Source: Streptomyces lacrimifluminis
Lineage (GTDB): Bacteria; Actinomycetota; Actinomycetes; Streptomycetales; Streptomycetaceae
DNA: 64,000 nucleotides
Direction: 5' to 3'
Assembly: GCF_014646095.1 (NCBI RefSeq)
Contig: NZ_BMMU01000003.1
Span: 124,001 to 188,000 of the forward strand
Both the position numbers and the translations under genes were made by a program. This document shows, piece by piece, positions 41,311-50,641 of the stretch; position 1 is the stretch's first letter; every line of letters begins with the position of its first letter. Under the pieces are notes generated by a model. It worked only from the letters and a program-made list of their open reading frames with translations. It did no database searches and had not been told where the DNA came from.

Positions 41311-41883
41311 GGTGCCCGGGCCCGCACTTGGGGGCCACGTCTCCGCCAGCATTTTCCTCGTGTCGCCCAGCAGTTGCGGCAGGACCTTCGTGTGGCCCAC
41401 CACCGGCATGAAGTTCGTGTCGCCGCCCCAGCGCGGGACGATGTGCTGGTGCAGGTGGGCCGCGATGCCCGCGCCCGCCACCGTGCCCTGGTTCATCCCG
41501 ATGTTGAAGCCGTGTGCGCCGGACGCCCTACGCAGCGCCGTCATCGCCTGCTTGGTCAGCCCGGCCAGTTCGGCGGTCTCGGAGTCTGTCAGGTCCGTGT
41601 AGTCGGCGACATGACGGTACGGCACGACCATCAGATGGCCGCCCGTGTACGGGTACAGATTGAGCACGGCGTAGACCTGCTCACCACGCTGGAGGATGAG
41701 ACCGTCCTCGTCGGACTTGGCCGGGATCGAGCAGAAGGGACAGCCGTCGTCGGCGCCCGGACCGGTGGGCTTGTTCTCGCCCTGGATGTAGGCCATCCGG
41801 TGAGGCGTCCACAGGCGCTGAAACGCGTCCTGCGTCCCGACTCCGATCTGCTGCTCCGGCTCACTCGTCATGCCATGCAGCAT
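41290..41883 (-). CDS. HIT-family nucleotide hydrolase/phosphorylase (Ap4A phosphorylase-like)
   Basis: 197 residues if started at 41883 (MLHGMTSEPEQQ) or 193 from the ATG at 41871; neither has a clear ribosome site. The HIT triad is AAHLHQHIVPRW. Zinc-type cysteines are in DDGCPFCSIP. In mycobacteria a homologous HIT protein between thrS and the PI-phosphate-synthase gene is a diadenosine tetraphosphate phosphorylase, so this is the likely role. The last residues (GPGTPSPSGV) are encoded by the start of repeat copy D, so the C-terminus has been replaced or extended by the repeat. Confidence 0.9.
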   Translation of the reverse strand: MLHGMTSEPEQQIGVGTQDAFQRLWTPHRMAYIQGENKPTGPGADDGCPFCSIPAKSDEDGLILQRGEQVYAVLNLYPYTGGHLMVVPYRHVADYTDLTDSETAELAGLTKQAMTALRRASGAHGFNIGMNQGTVAGAGIAAHLHQHIVPRWGGDTNFMPVVGHTKVLPQLLGDTRKMLAETWPPSAGPGTPSPSGV

Positions 41884-41950
41884 ATTGCTTCGCCCATATG
41901 GAGCGTGTCGCCGGGGCACACGCCGGGACACTCACGGCCAAGCTGGCGGA

Positions 41951-42634
41951 ATGGACGACGACAGCCGCACGAAACGCTGGGAGCGGCGCACCGAGGTCCC
42001 GCTCGGGACGGCGTCACTGCTCTATCTCGCCGCGTACGCGGTCCACGTACTCGCCCTCGGCCTGTCCGGCGCCGGACAGGCTCTCTGCCTGGCCGTGCTG
42101 CTGGCCGCCTGGGTGCTCTTCGCGCTCGACTACGCGGTGCGCTGGCGGCTGAGCGGCGACGGCGCCCGGTTCGTACGCACGCACTGGCTGGACACCCTCG
42201 TCCTGCTGCTGCCCCTGCTGCGCCCACTGCGTGTCGTCAGGGTGTACGAGGCCGTACTGCACCGGCGTGGCAGACCCCGGCTCACGTTGCACGCGCGCGT
42301 GATCGTGTACGCCGGTCTGTCGGTGGCACTGCTCGGATTCGCGGGCGCCCTGGCCGTCTACCAGCAGGAGCACGCCGAGCCCGGCGCGACGATCCGGACG
42401 TTCGGCGACGCCGTGTGGTGGACCTGCGCCACGCTCGCGACCGTCGGGTACGGCGATGTCTCTCCCGTGACTCCGCTCGGCCGGCTGGTCGCGGTGGGCC
42501 TGATGGCGTGTGGTCTCGCGCTGCTGGGGGCGGTGACGGGGTCGTTCTCGTCGTGGCTGTTGCAGGTGTTCTCGCGGGAGGAGGAGCCGACACGGGACGG
42601 GCCCGGGGACAGTGAGGGGCCCCCGGGGAAGTGA
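41951..42634 (+). CDS. Voltage-gated-type potassium channel
   Basis: 227 residues from an ATG with GGCGGA directly upstream. An N-terminal voltage-sensor-like part has several helices and a basic LRPLRVVRVYEAVLHRRGR segment like a short S4. The pore has the selectivity filter ATVGYGD at about residue 175, then the inner helix LVAVGLMACGLALLGAVTG. The C-terminus is short and charged, without an RCK domain. It diverges from the HIT gene by 67 bases and converges on thrS. Confidence 0.9.
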   Translation: MDDDSRTKRWERRTEVPLGTASLLYLAAYAVHVLALGLSGAGQALCLAVLLAAWVLFALDYAVRWRLSGDGARFVRTHWLDTLVLLLPLLRPLRVVRVYEAVLHRRGRPRLTLHARVIVYAGLSVALLGFAGALAVYQQEHAEPGATIRTFGDAVWWTCATLATVGYGDVSPVTPLGRLVAVGLMACGLALLGAVTGSFSSWLLQVFSREEEPTRDGPGDSEGPPGK

Positions 42635-42650
42635 CTTCCCCAAGGGCCCC
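42616..42650. terminator. Bidirectional terminator between the K+ channel gene and thrS
   Basis: GGGGCCC-CC-GGGGAAGT pairs with ACTTCCCC-AA-GGGCCCC across a single base, giving 7 and 8 base pairs separated by a small internal loop. It overlaps the channel stop codon (42632-42634) and lies 25 bases from the thrS stop. Confidence 0.8.
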
Positions 42651-42674
42651 GGACAGCTGCCGATCAGCTGCCGA

Positions 42675-44651
42675 TCAGACCTGCGCCCGCTCCTCGACCA
42701 CCTTCGCGATCTTCGCGATGGCCTCCGTGAACGGGATGCCGTTCTCCTGTGAACCGTCGCGGTAGCGGAAGGACACCGTGTCACCGTTCATGTCGTCGTC
42801 GCCGACGATGACCATGAACGGCACCTTCTGCTTCTGGGCGTTGCGGATCTTCTTCTGCATACGGTCGGACGACGAGTCGACCTCGACCCGCAGCCCCTGC
42901 TTCTTCGCCTCGGCGGCGAACTTCTGCAGGTACTCCACGTGCCCGTCGCCGATCGGGATGCCGACCGCCTGGACGGGCGCCAGCCATGCCGGGAACGCGC
43001 CCGCGTAGTGCTCGAGGAGTACCGCGAAGAACCGCTCGATCGAGCCGAACAGGGCGCGGTGGATCATCACCGGGCGCTGCTTGGAGCCGTCGGGCCCCGT
43101 GTACTCCAGGTCGAACCGCTCCGGCAGGTTGAAGTCCAGCTGGACCGTCGACATCTGCCAGGTACGGCCGATCGCGTCCTTCGTCTGGACGGAGATCTTC
43201 GGACCGTAGAAGGCCGCGCCACCCGGGTCGGGAACGAGCGGCAGCCCCTGCTTCTCGGCCACCTGACGCAGCGTCTGAGTGGCCTCTTCCCAGACCTCGT
43301 CCGAGCCGACGAACTTCTCCGGGTCCTTGGTCGACAGCTCCAGGTAGAAGTCCGTCAGACCGTAGTCGCGCAGCAGCCCGAGCACGAAGGTGAGCGTGCG
43401 GTCGAGCTCCTCCGCCATCTGCTCGCGGGTGCAGTAGATGTGCGCGTCGTCCTGGGTGAAGCCCCGGGCACGGGTCAGGCCGTGCACGACGCCCGACTTC
43501 TCGTACCGGTACACCGTCCCGAACTCGAAGAGGCGCAGCGGGAGTTCACGGTAGGAACGGCCGCGGGCGTCGAAGATCAGGTTGTGCATCGGGCAGTTCA
43601 TGGGCTTGAGGTAGTAGTCCACGCCCTCGTCGAGCTGCATGGGCGGGTACATGCCGTCGGCGTACCAGTCCAGGTGGCCCGAGGTCTCGAAGAGCTTCCC
43701 CTTCGTCGCGTGCGGGGTGTAGACGAACTCGTAGCCCTCCTCCTCGTGCCGGCGGCGCGAGTAGTCCTCCATCACCCGGCGGATGACGCCGCCCTTGGGG
43801 TGGAAGACGGCGAGGCCGGAGCCGATCTGGTCCGGGATGGAGAACAGGTCCAGCTCGTTGCCCAGCTTGCGGTGGTCGCGCTTCTCGGCCTCGACGAGGA
43901 AGTCGAGGTGCGCCTTCAGCTCCTCCTTGGTCGGCCAGGCGGTGCCGTAGATGCGCTGGAGCATCGGGTTCTTCTCGCTGCCCCGCCAGTACGCGGCGGC
44001 GTTGCGCATGAGCTTGAACGCCGGGATGTTCCGGGTGGTGGGCAGGTGGGGACCGCGGCAGAGGTCCTTCCAGCACAGGTCGCCGGTCTTCGCGTCGAGG
44101 TTGTCGTAGATGGTCAGCTCGCCGGAGCCGACCTCGACGTTCGCGCCGTCGTCGGTCGAGGCGGCGCCCTTGATGCCGATCAGCTCCAGCTTGTACGGCT
44201 CCGACGCGAGCTCCTCGCGAGCCGCCTCGTCGGTCACCACACGGCGGGAGAACCGCTGCCCGCGCTTCTGGATCTCCTGCATCTTCTTCTCGATGACCTT
44301 GAGGTCCTCGGGAGTGAACGGCTTCTCGACGTCGAAATCGTAGTAGAAGCCGTCCTTGACCGGCGGGCCGATGCCGAGCTTGGCCTCCGGGAACAGCTCC
44401 TGCACGGCCTGGGCCATGACGTGGGCGGTGGAGTGGCGCAGGATGTTCAGGCCGTCCTCGGAGGAGATCTCGACGGGCTCGACCTCCTCGCCGTCCGCCA
44501 CCGCGTACGCGAGGTCCTTGAGCTCCCCGCCCACCCGCGCGGCGACGATCGAACGTTCGCCGACGAAGAGGTCGGCGGCCGTAGTCCCCGTCGTCACCAC
44601 GCGCTCTTCCCGCTCGGAATCGCGATGGATGATCACACGGACGTCTGACAC
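42675..44651 (-). CDS. thrS: Threonyl-tRNA synthetase
   Basis: 658 residues from a GTG at 44651. An N-terminal TGS domain (about 1-65), an editing domain with HSTAHVMAQ and CRGPHLPTT, the class II core ([36 protein letters not shown]) and a C-terminal anticodon domain (about 550-650) are all present. It charges tRNA-Thr and edits serine. About 120 bases separate it from the upstream gene; no T-box-like structure is seen there. Confidence 0.98.
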   Translation of the reverse strand: MSDVRVIIHRDSEREERVVTTGTTAADLFVGERSIVAARVGGELKDLAYAVADGEEVEPVEISSEDGLNILRHSTAHVMAQAVQELFPEAKLGIGPPVKDGFYYDFDVEKPFTPEDLKVIEKKMQEIQKRGQRFSRRVVTDEAAREELASEPYKLELIGIKGAASTDDGANVEVGSGELTIYDNLDAKTGDLCWKDLCRGPHLPTTRNIPAFKLMRNAAAYWRGSEKNPMLQRIYGTAWPTKEELKAHLDFLVEAEKRDHRKLGNELDLFSIPDQIGSGLAVFHPKGGVIRRVMEDYSRRRHEEEGYEFVYTPHATKGKLFETSGHLDWYADGMYPPMQLDEGVDYYLKPMNCPMHNLIFDARGRSYRELPLRLFEFGTVYRYEKSGVVHGLTRARGFTQDDAHIYCTREQMAEELDRTLTFVLGLLRDYGLTDFYLELSTKDPEKFVGSDEVWEEATQTLRQVAEKQGLPLVPDPGGAAFYGPKISVQTKDAIGRTWQMSTVQLDFNLPERFDLEYTGPDGSKQRPVMIHRALFGSIERFFAVLLEHYAGAFPAWLAPVQAVGIPIGDGHVEYLQKFAAEAKKQGLRVEVDSSSDRMQKKIRNAQKQKVPFMVIVGDDDMNGDTVSFRYRDGSQENGIPFTEAIAKIAKVVEERAQV

Positions 44652-44773
44652 CGGTCTCTCCTGACTGAAGGTGGGTGCGGCGCCATACCGAAGCGCGCGC
44701 AGTTAGGGATCGTACCGACCCATGCCCGCCCACCGCGAAACAGATAAGCCGGAGGCCCTCGTCAGCACCGCCC

Positions 44774-45997
44774 TCAGTCGTCCCCGCTGCACGCCTCCTC
44801 GAAGAAATCGAGGTTCTCCTGCAGCGACTTCATCAGCCGGTCCCGCTCCGCCTCGTCCACCTGCACGGGTACGACCCCGGATGCCTGGGTCAGCCGGCGG
44901 AAGCCGCCCCGGCTCTCCAGCCGGCCGTGCACCCGCACCGGCAGCCCGACGAGGTGCGCGTGCCCGGCGATCCGGTACGCCTCCTCGTCCAGTGTCATCC
45001 GCACGTGCGGGATCTCGGCGCCGGCCAGCACCCGCAGGCGTACGGCGCCCTCGCCGCGCGGCCCCGACCTGCGCATCCTTACCACGGTGCCGGTGATCCG
45101 GACCGGTACCGCCGGTTCCTCGCGCAGGTACCGGGAGCCGGCCGCACGCAGGGCGGGCAGGTCGCCGGGGGAGAACTCGACGGGTTCGGGGCGGGCCGAG
45201 CAGCCCTCGGGGACCTCCGCGCCGGGTGCCCACTCGACGGCGATCCGGGCGCCCTCCGTACCGCGTACGAGGGCGACGAGGGCCTCGGTCAGCTCGTGGC
45301 TGACGCCTGCCTCGACGGCGCCGTCGAAGGCGTCCATGCCGCCGGTGGCCCGGTGGTAGTCGATGGCCTCGCGGGCGGCGTACAGGGCCTGGTGGAGCCG
45401 CACGGCGAGGGGGCGGCCCGTGCCGACGGGGACGAACGCGGTGAGACTGCGCCCGGCGGGGGCGGCGCCGACGAGGACGTGTTCGAGGAGGGCGTCTGCG
45501 GTCCTGCGGTGGCGGGCGCCGTAGTAGCCCGCACGCGCGCGTGTGGCGAGCGCTCCGGCGAGCATCATCCGCCGGGCGGCCGAGCGCAGTTGTTCCTCGA
45601 CGGGCCAGGAGGCGACGCCCGCGGGGCCGGTCGGGACGTCCCGCCACCAGCGGATCTCGTCGCTGGGTACGGCGAGGCCGACGAGCACCTCGCGCGCGGA
45701 GGGCGATCCACTGCGGGCGAGCGCGACGAGGGCCTCGGCGAGCAGGTCGTCGCTGTCGGGGAAGGCCCGGCTCTCGGGCACGAGGAGGCTCGTGCCGTTG
45801 CCGCCGGGCCCTGGTGGGGTCCAGCGGCCGTACCGCCCGACGGCTCCCCCGCGCCGCTGCCAGCCGTGCCGGCGCAGGAGGGCGCCGAGGACTGCGGGGT
45901 CGACCTGCTCGGGCGGGGGCGGTTCGTCGTGCCAGGGGGTGTCCACGGGATGCGGCCGGACGGGCCGCAGGGGGTCCTCGGTGGGCCGGTGCGTCAC
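44774..45997 (-). CDS. Unknown protein coupled to the DUF4365 gene
   Basis: 407 residues from a GTG that overlaps the DUF4365 stop as GTGA. The first 130 residues are Pro/Arg-rich with WWRDVPTGPAG, the middle is helical (AARRMMLAGALATRARAGYY), and the last 110 form a strand-rich region (VRITGTVVRMRR ... LPVRVHGRLESRGGFRRLT) that reads like an OB-type barrel. I do not recognise a named family. The tight coupling implies equal amounts of the two proteins and possibly a complex. A nucleic-acid-binding role for the barrel is inference. Confidence 0.75.
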   Translation of the reverse strand: MTHRPTEDPLRPVRPHPVDTPWHDEPPPPEQVDPAVLGALLRRHGWQRRGGAVGRYGRWTPPGPGGNGTSLLVPESRAFPDSDDLLAEALVALARSGSPSAREVLVGLAVPSDEIRWWRDVPTGPAGVASWPVEEQLRSAARRMMLAGALATRARAGYYGARHRRTADALLEHVLVGAAPAGRSLTAFVPVGTGRPLAVRLHQALYAAREAIDYHRATGGMDAFDGAVEAGVSHELTEALVALVRGTEGARIAVEWAPGAEVPEGCSARPEPVEFSPGDLPALRAAGSRYLREEPAVPVRITGTVVRMRRSGPRGEGAVRLRVLAGAEIPHVRMTLDEEAYRIAGHAHLVGLPVRVHGRLESRGGFRRLTQASGVVPVQVDEAERDRLMKSLQENLDFFEEACSGDD

Positions 45998-46560
45998 GGT
46001 CTGCCTCCCGTCCCGACGCGCGTCATGATCTCGCAGAGCGCGCGGTCGTCGAAGATGCGTGAGGTCGGTATCCGCACGGTGGTCCGGTGCCGGCCGGTCG
46101 GGCGCTGGCCGGCCAGGTTGATCCAGTAGCAGCAGTGCCGCAGGTCGAGGCGGTCGTGACCGGCGCGCAGCCAGTCGTCCTGCGAGCGCGGAACGAGCAT
46201 CACGACCAGGATCTTGTGCACGGAGACCGGGGTGCGGGCGAGTTTCGTCAAATGGGCGTTGTCGAGCGTGAAGGAGAAGTACGGGCCCGGCGGGTTCGGT
46301 GCGATCTGGTACGTGCACTTCAGCTGGACCTTGATGGTGACCTCGTCGTCGACCGTGTGCCCGGGGGCGCCGTGGCTGACGTGCCAGTCGATGCCGTTGT
46401 CGGGGAACGGCTGGGACAGCGAACAGCCGGCCGCCGCGGCCACGGCGTGCAGATAACCCACCTGCAGTGTCTCCATGCAGGCGGTGGTGGCGAGGTTGCC
46501 TCGATGGGGTGCCGTCCGCTCGGGCAGCAGCCCGCCCCGTTCGGGCTGCGCTATCGCCAT
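45994..46560 (-). CDS. DUF4365 protein, PD-(D/E)XK nuclease-like
   Basis: 188 residues from an ATG at 46560. The segment ACMETLQVGYLHAVAAAAG (E30), GIDWHV (D58) and IKVQLKCT (Q79, K81) forms an E...D...QxK pattern, which is the core of restriction-endonuclease-like folds of the Mrr/DUF4365 type. Later strands include HKILVVMLVP. Nuclease activity is inferred from the pattern only. It is the first gene of a two-gene unit with the 407-residue protein and diverges from a DEDDh exonuclease gene by 168 bases. Confidence 0.8.
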   Translation of the reverse strand: MAIAQPERGGLLPERTAPHRGNLATTACMETLQVGYLHAVAAAAGCSLSQPFPDNGIDWHVSHGAPGHTVDDEVTIKVQLKCTYQIAPNPPGPYFSFTLDNAHLTKLARTPVSVHKILVVMLVPRSQDDWLRAGHDRLDLRHCCYWINLAGQRPTGRHRTTVRIPTSRIFDDRALCEIMTRVGTGGRP

Positions 46561-46728
46561 GACCAAATGCCTTCCAAACCAGGTGAATTCCCATGACAGG
46601 TCACTGAAGTGCGTAAACCTGTACCTCTGTTGTCTCCTTCCGGCGTACGGCGCAAACAGCCCGGGTATCACCAAACAGGCAGAAGACGGTGCGTCAGCTG
46701 CCGTGGGAGAACGAGGAGTTGCATAGGT

Positions 46729-47454
46729 ATGACGTGCTGGTACGAGGGCCCCTTGGCCGCGTTCGACACGGAGACCACGGGTGTGGACGTCGAGACCGAC
46801 CGGATCGTGTCGGCTTCCGTCGTGGTCCAGGAAGGTCCGGCCATCCGGCCGCGGGTCAGCCGCTGGCTGATCAACCCGGGTGTGCCCGTGCCCGCTTCGG
46901 CGACGGCGGTGCACGGGCTGACGGACGAACATCTGCAGCACAACGGCCGCTGGCCGTCCCCTGTGCTGGAGGAGATAGCCAGGGCGCTGACGGAGCAGGC
47001 CGTGGCGGGCCGTCCGCTGGTCATCATGAACGCGCCCTTCGATCTGACCATGCTGGACCGGGAGTTGCGCCGCCATCGCGCCTCGTCGCTCGACCACTGG
47101 TTCGGCTCGACACCGTTGCTGGTGCTGGATCCCCGGGTCCTGGACAAACACCTGGACCGCTACCGCAAGGGCCGCCGCACCCTCACGGACCTGTGCGCGC
47201 ACTACGGCGTCACTCTGGAGGGCGCCCATGACGCGGCGGCGGACGCGATGGCCTCCCTGGAGGTCGTACGGGCGGTCGGGCGCCGTTTCGCGACCCGGCT
47301 GGAGCGCCTCTCCCCCGCCGAACTGCACACCCTCCAGGCGGGGTGGCACGCGGCGCAGGCGCGCGGCCTGCAGGCGTGGTTCGCGAAGAGCGGTACGCCG
47401 GAGGCGGTCGATCCGGCGTGGCCACTGCGTCCGGAGATGCCCGCGGCGGCATAG
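46729..47454 (+). CDS. DEDDh 3'-5' exonuclease (DnaQ/epsilon-like)
   Basis: 241 residues from an ATG with GAGGAG ten bases upstream. Exo I is AAFDTETTG (D13, E15), Exo II is IMNAPFDLTML and Exo III is HDAAADAMA, completing the DEDDh set. Streptomyces carries several such stand-alone exonucleases outside the polymerase III core. The C-terminal 45 residues (LHTLQAGWHAAQARGLQAWF) are a family-specific extension. It is followed by a strong terminator shared with the tRNA gene. Confidence 0.92.
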   Translation: MTCWYEGPLAAFDTETTGVDVETDRIVSASVVVQEGPAIRPRVSRWLINPGVPVPASATAVHGLTDEHLQHNGRWPSPVLEEIARALTEQAVAGRPLVIMNAPFDLTMLDRELRRHRASSLDHWFGSTPLLVLDPRVLDKHLDRYRKGRRTLTDLCAHYGVTLEGAHDAAADAMASLEVVRAVGRRFATRLERLSPAELHTLQAGWHAAQARGLQAWFAKSGTPEAVDPAWPLRPEMPAAA

Positions 47455-47492
47455 CCGTACAAGCCGTACAACAGGTGTGCGAACGCATGAAA

Positions 47493-47523
47493 AAAACCGG
47501 TCCGTCGACGACGGACCGGTTTT
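47493..47523. terminator. Bidirectional terminator between the exonuclease gene and tRNA-Val
   Basis: A perfect 14-bp stem (AAAACCGGTCCGTC) with a GAC loop. Seven A residues on the left (47490-47496) give the tRNA transcript a U-rich tail on the minus strand. The plus strand ends GGTTTTCTC for the exonuclease. Confidence 0.92.
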
Positions 47524-47530
47524 CTCCCGG

Positions 47531-47602
47531 TGGGCGATACTGGGTTCGAACCAGTGACCTCTTCGGTGTGAACGAAGCGCTCTCCCACTGAGCTAATCGC
47601 CC
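47531..47602 (-). tRNA. tRNA-Val (anticodon CAC), copy 1
   Basis: On the minus strand GGGCGAT pairs with ATCGCCC (acceptor). The D arm is GCTC/GAGC. The anticodon arm CTTCG-TTCACAC-CGAAG gives CAC. The T arm is ACTGG-TTCGAAC-CCAGT. The discriminator is A and no CCA is encoded. It is identical to the gene at 57755-57826. Confidence 0.96.
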
Positions 47603-47641
47603 GGGAACGCACCGAACAATACAGGTCCGGGCGGGCTTCGT

Positions 47642-48088
47642 TCAAACCGCTTGGAGGTGGGCCGCCAGTCCGCGCCGTCCCGCGCGCATCATCAGGGCGT
47701 GGTTGGCGCGGAAGAGGGGCCGACCGGGGACGGCGAGACGGCGCATCAGTGGTTTGGTGACGTCGACTTCCTGGTCGTACTGGGCGAGGGTTCCGGAGCC
47801 GGTTTCCCTGAGTGTCCAGAGCGCCCAGCCGTCGAGGTCGCCGGTCATGGCGATCTCCAGGACTCCCGCCGCCGGGTCGCGCCGCACCTCACGGGCCGTG
47901 AAGGTCAGGTCGTACGGAAGGAGGGAGCGGACACGGACGACGCCGGTCGTGTCGTCGACGCGGTTCACCTCGCGCACCTGGCGCCACCAGCGCGGATACT
48001 CCTCGGCCCGTTCAAGGGCGTCGTACACGACGGCGGGGGCCGCGGGCAGCCGCCACCGGCTGCGGAAGCGGTAGTGGGTCCATTCCAT
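47642..48088 (-). CDS. SRPBCC/START-like domain protein
   Basis: 148 residues from the ATG of MEWTHYRFRSRW. The fold begins with a strand and an AVVYDALERAEEYPRWWRQV helix, followed by VRVRSLLPYDLTFTAREV and ALWTLRETGSGTLAQYDQEV, typical of polyketide-cyclase/SRPBCC ligand-binding proteins. No catalytic role can be assigned. It stands alone just inside the tRNA-bracketed region, 39 bases upstream of the tRNA gene on the same strand. Confidence 0.85.
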   Translation of the reverse strand: MEWTHYRFRSRWRLPAAPAVVYDALERAEEYPRWWRQVREVNRVDDTTGVVRVRSLLPYDLTFTAREVRRDPAAGVLEIAMTGDLDGWALWTLRETGSGTLAQYDQEVDVTKPLMRRLAVPGRPLFRANHALMMRAGRRGLAAHLQAV

Positions 48089-48201
48089 GAGCGGAGTGTG
48101 CCCCGGACGGGGCCCAGAGGCGCACATCTGAGGCACATCTGAGTACGTACTGAGTACCCGGACTCATGCCGTACGAAGTGGCGCGAACCACACTCGTCAG
48201 C

Positions 48202-50634
48202 ATGACGCATTTTCCGCCCCCGGCCGAGGAGCTGCGGCTCATCGACGCCGAGCTGTGGCAACTGGACGCCCGCCGGACCCAGTTGCTGACGCGCCGCGCC
48301 TGGCTGGTCGCGGCCCTGCACCAGGCACGGCCGACGCCTGTCGCGCCGCCCCGCCCCGAGTCGTCCGCACCGAGCGTCCAGAACGTGCTGCTCATGCTCG
48401 GCGGTGTTCTGCTCACCATCGCGGCGATGGTGTTCACACTGGTCAGCTGGGGCCATCTGGGAATCACCGGGCGGGCCCTGGTGCTGGGCGCGGTCACGCT
48501 GGCCGCGCTCGCCACGCCGGTGGTGCTGCTGAAGCGGGGACTGCGCTCGACGGCCGAGTCGGTGGCCGGCCTCGGGCTCGCGCTGACGGTGCTGGACGCC
48601 TACGCGCTGCACGCGGCGGCACTCGCGGGCACCGACGGCACGGGGTACGCGGCGGTCGCATCGGCCGTGCTCGCGGTGGTGTGGGCCGGGTACGGCCTGC
48701 TGCCCGCCACCCGCGGCCTGCGGCTGCCCCTGCCCGCCGCCCTGGCATCGGCCCAACTCCCGCTGCTGCTCTGGGCACTGGCCACCGACGCGGTGCCCTA
48801 CGGGGTCACGTCCGCGCTCCTGCTCACGGCTGTGTTCGACACTGCTGTGGCGCTCCGGGCGACGGCCCGGTCCGTACGGGTCGCCGCTGCGATCGGTGCG
48901 TACGGCATGGGCGGCTGGGGCGTACTGGCCGCCGGCTGGCTGTCCTGGACGGCCACCGGCCCGAGCGCCGTCGTTCGTGCGGCGGCGCTCCTCCTCCTCG
49001 CGGCGGCCACAGCGCTGGGCGCCGCCTGGCACGGCGGCCTGTCGGAGGCGCGCACCGACGAGCACGGCCCCGGCCGGAAGGACGCCCTGGGCCTCGCGGT
49101 GGCCGCGGGACTGCTCGTCGTCGCGGCCCTCGGCGGTGCGGTGCGCCCGGCGTTGCCGGAGGCGTGGACCGTTCCGGTCCATCTGGCGTGTGGGATCGCC
49201 CTGTTGGCGACGCTCCGGGCCGGTCGGCTGCCCGCGACGGTGCGGCACGGCTTCGTGTGGGCCTCGGGCACCGTACAGGCGCTGGCCGTGCTGTGGGCGC
49301 TGCCCGTCGTCGGTCTGGCACTGCTCGGGCCGGTCGGCTGGGCGGAACGCGCCTGGACCGGCGCCCCGTCGGACGCCCGTGCCGCGGTGACGCTCGGCAC
49401 CCCCTGGCCGCAGCACACGGAGACGGCTCCCGTCGTCCTGGCGGCCGTCGCGGCCGTGCTCCTCCTGACCGCCCGGGCCGGCGTCCGGCGGCCTCGGGCG
49501 CTGTGCGGCGCGTCGGCCCTGCTGTGGGCGACGGCGTTCGCGCTTCCGGCGGTACTCGAACTCCCCTATGCGGCAGCTCTGCTGACCCACGGCGTCATGA
49601 CAGCCGGGGCGCTCGCGGCGACGGTGTACGTCCGCCGGGACACGCACGCCCCGCCCGAGGCAACGCCGGCCCGTCCGTTCACTCCACCTCGGCTCACCGC
49701 CCTCGTCCTCGCCCTGGTCGGCTCCCTCAGCCTCGCCTTCCTCTCCCTCGCCTCTCAGTCGGCGACGCTCGCGGTGCTGTCCGCCCTGACCGCGCTGTTC
49801 ACGGCGGCCTCGTGGCACCCGCGCCTGGCCCCTGTCACGGCGCCGGCCGCACTCGGGTACGCCGCCGCACTCGCCTGCGCGACCGGCGCCGCCCTGGACT
49901 GGCGGCTCTCGCACACCGCGCTGCTCGTGCTCGCCGTCCCCGCGACCGCGGCCGTGTCGGCCGCACGCCGGGGCAGCGCCCGGTCCGTCGTGCCGGTCGA
50001 GGTCGCGGGCGCGGTCGGCGGGCTGCTCGCGGTCGGGCTCGCGCTCACCGACCCACCGCTGCTGGCCCTGGTGCTGGCCCTGTGCGCGGTGATCGCCGGG
50101 GGCACGGCGATCCGCCCGGACCGCCGCCCCGTGGCCTACGCGGCCGCCGCCCTGTTCGTGCTGGCCACCTGGGTACGCCTGGCGGCCTGGGACGTCGGGA
50201 CGCCCGAGGCGTACACGCTTCCGGTCACCGTCCCGGCGCTGCTGCTCGGCGCCCTGCGCCGGCGCCGCGACCCGCAGGCGTCGTCCTGGACGGCGTACGG
50301 CCCCGGCCTGGCCGCCACCCTCGTGCCGAGCCTGGTCGCGGCCTGGGGCGACGCGCACTGGACCCGCCCCCTGCTGCTGGGCCTGGCGGCACTGCTGGTC
50401 ACCCTGCTGGGCGCCCGGCACCGCCTCCAGGCCCTCCTCGTGCTCGGCGGTTCGGTGCTGGTCCTGGACACGCTGCACGAACTCGCGCCCTACCTCGTCC
50501 AGGTCACCGACGCCCTCCCCCGCTGGGTCCCTCCCGCCCTCGCCGGACTGCTGCTGCTCGCACTCGGAGCGACGTACGAGCGGCGGATCCGCGATGTCCG
50601 GCGGGTGCGGGAGGCCCTGGGAAGGATGAACTAG
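48202..50634 (+). CDS. Large polytopic membrane protein (SCO7613-type)
   Basis: 810 residues from the ATG of MTHFPPPAEELRLIDAEL; an in-frame ATG 12 codons upstream is also possible and neither has a clear ribosome site. Residues 1-60 are a charged amphipathic helix (ELWQLDARRTQLLTRRAWLV) and a Pro-rich linker. The rest is about 20 or more hydrophobic helices rich in Ala and Leu. Proteins with this plan are annotated as SCO7613 C-terminal-domain membrane proteins; no function is known to me. It ends seven bases from the convergent lyase-like gene, leaving no room for a terminator. Confidence 0.8.
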   Translation: MTHFPPPAEELRLIDAELWQLDARRTQLLTRRAWLVAALHQARPTPVAPPRPESSAPSVQNVLLMLGGVLLTIAAMVFTLVSWGHLGITGRALVLGAVTLAALATPVVLLKRGLRSTAESVAGLGLALTVLDAYALHAAALAGTDGTGYAAVASAVLAVVWAGYGLLPATRGLRLPLPAALASAQLPLLLWALATDAVPYGVTSALLLTAVFDTAVALRATARSVRVAAAIGAYGMGGWGVLAAGWLSWTATGPSAVVRAAALLLLAAATALGAAWHGGLSEARTDEHGPGRKDALGLAVAAGLLVVAALGGAVRPALPEAWTVPVHLACGIALLATLRAGRLPATVRHGFVWASGTVQALAVLWALPVVGLALLGPVGWAERAWTGAPSDARAAVTLGTPWPQHTETAPVVLAAVAAVLLLTARAGVRRPRALCGASALLWATAFALPAVLELPYAAALLTHGVMTAGALAATVYVRRDTHAPPEATPARPFTPPRLTALVLALVGSLSLAFLSLASQSATLAVLSALTALFTAASWHPRLAPVTAPAALGYAAALACATGAALDWRLSHTALLVLAVPATAAVSAARRGSARSVVPVEVAGAVGGLLAVGLALTDPPLLALVLALCAVIAGGTAIRPDRRPVAYAAAALFVLATWVRLAAWDVGTPEAYTLPVTVPALLLGALRRRRDPQASSWTAYGPGLAATLVPSLVAAWGDAHWTRPLLLGLAALLVTLLGARHRLQALLVLGGSVLVLDTLHELAPYLVQVTDALPRWVPPALAGLLLLALGATYERRIRDVRRVREALGRMN

Positions 50635-50641
50635 CCGTCCG

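Noticed and set aside
44652..44773. T-box leader for thrS
   Set aside because: The gap is only about 120 bases and shows no T-box sequence or the usual stem arrangement.
47965..50478. An 837-residue frame opposite the large membrane protein gene
   Set aside because: It is antisense to a coherent polytopic protein and is a low-complexity Arg/Gln/Gly product.
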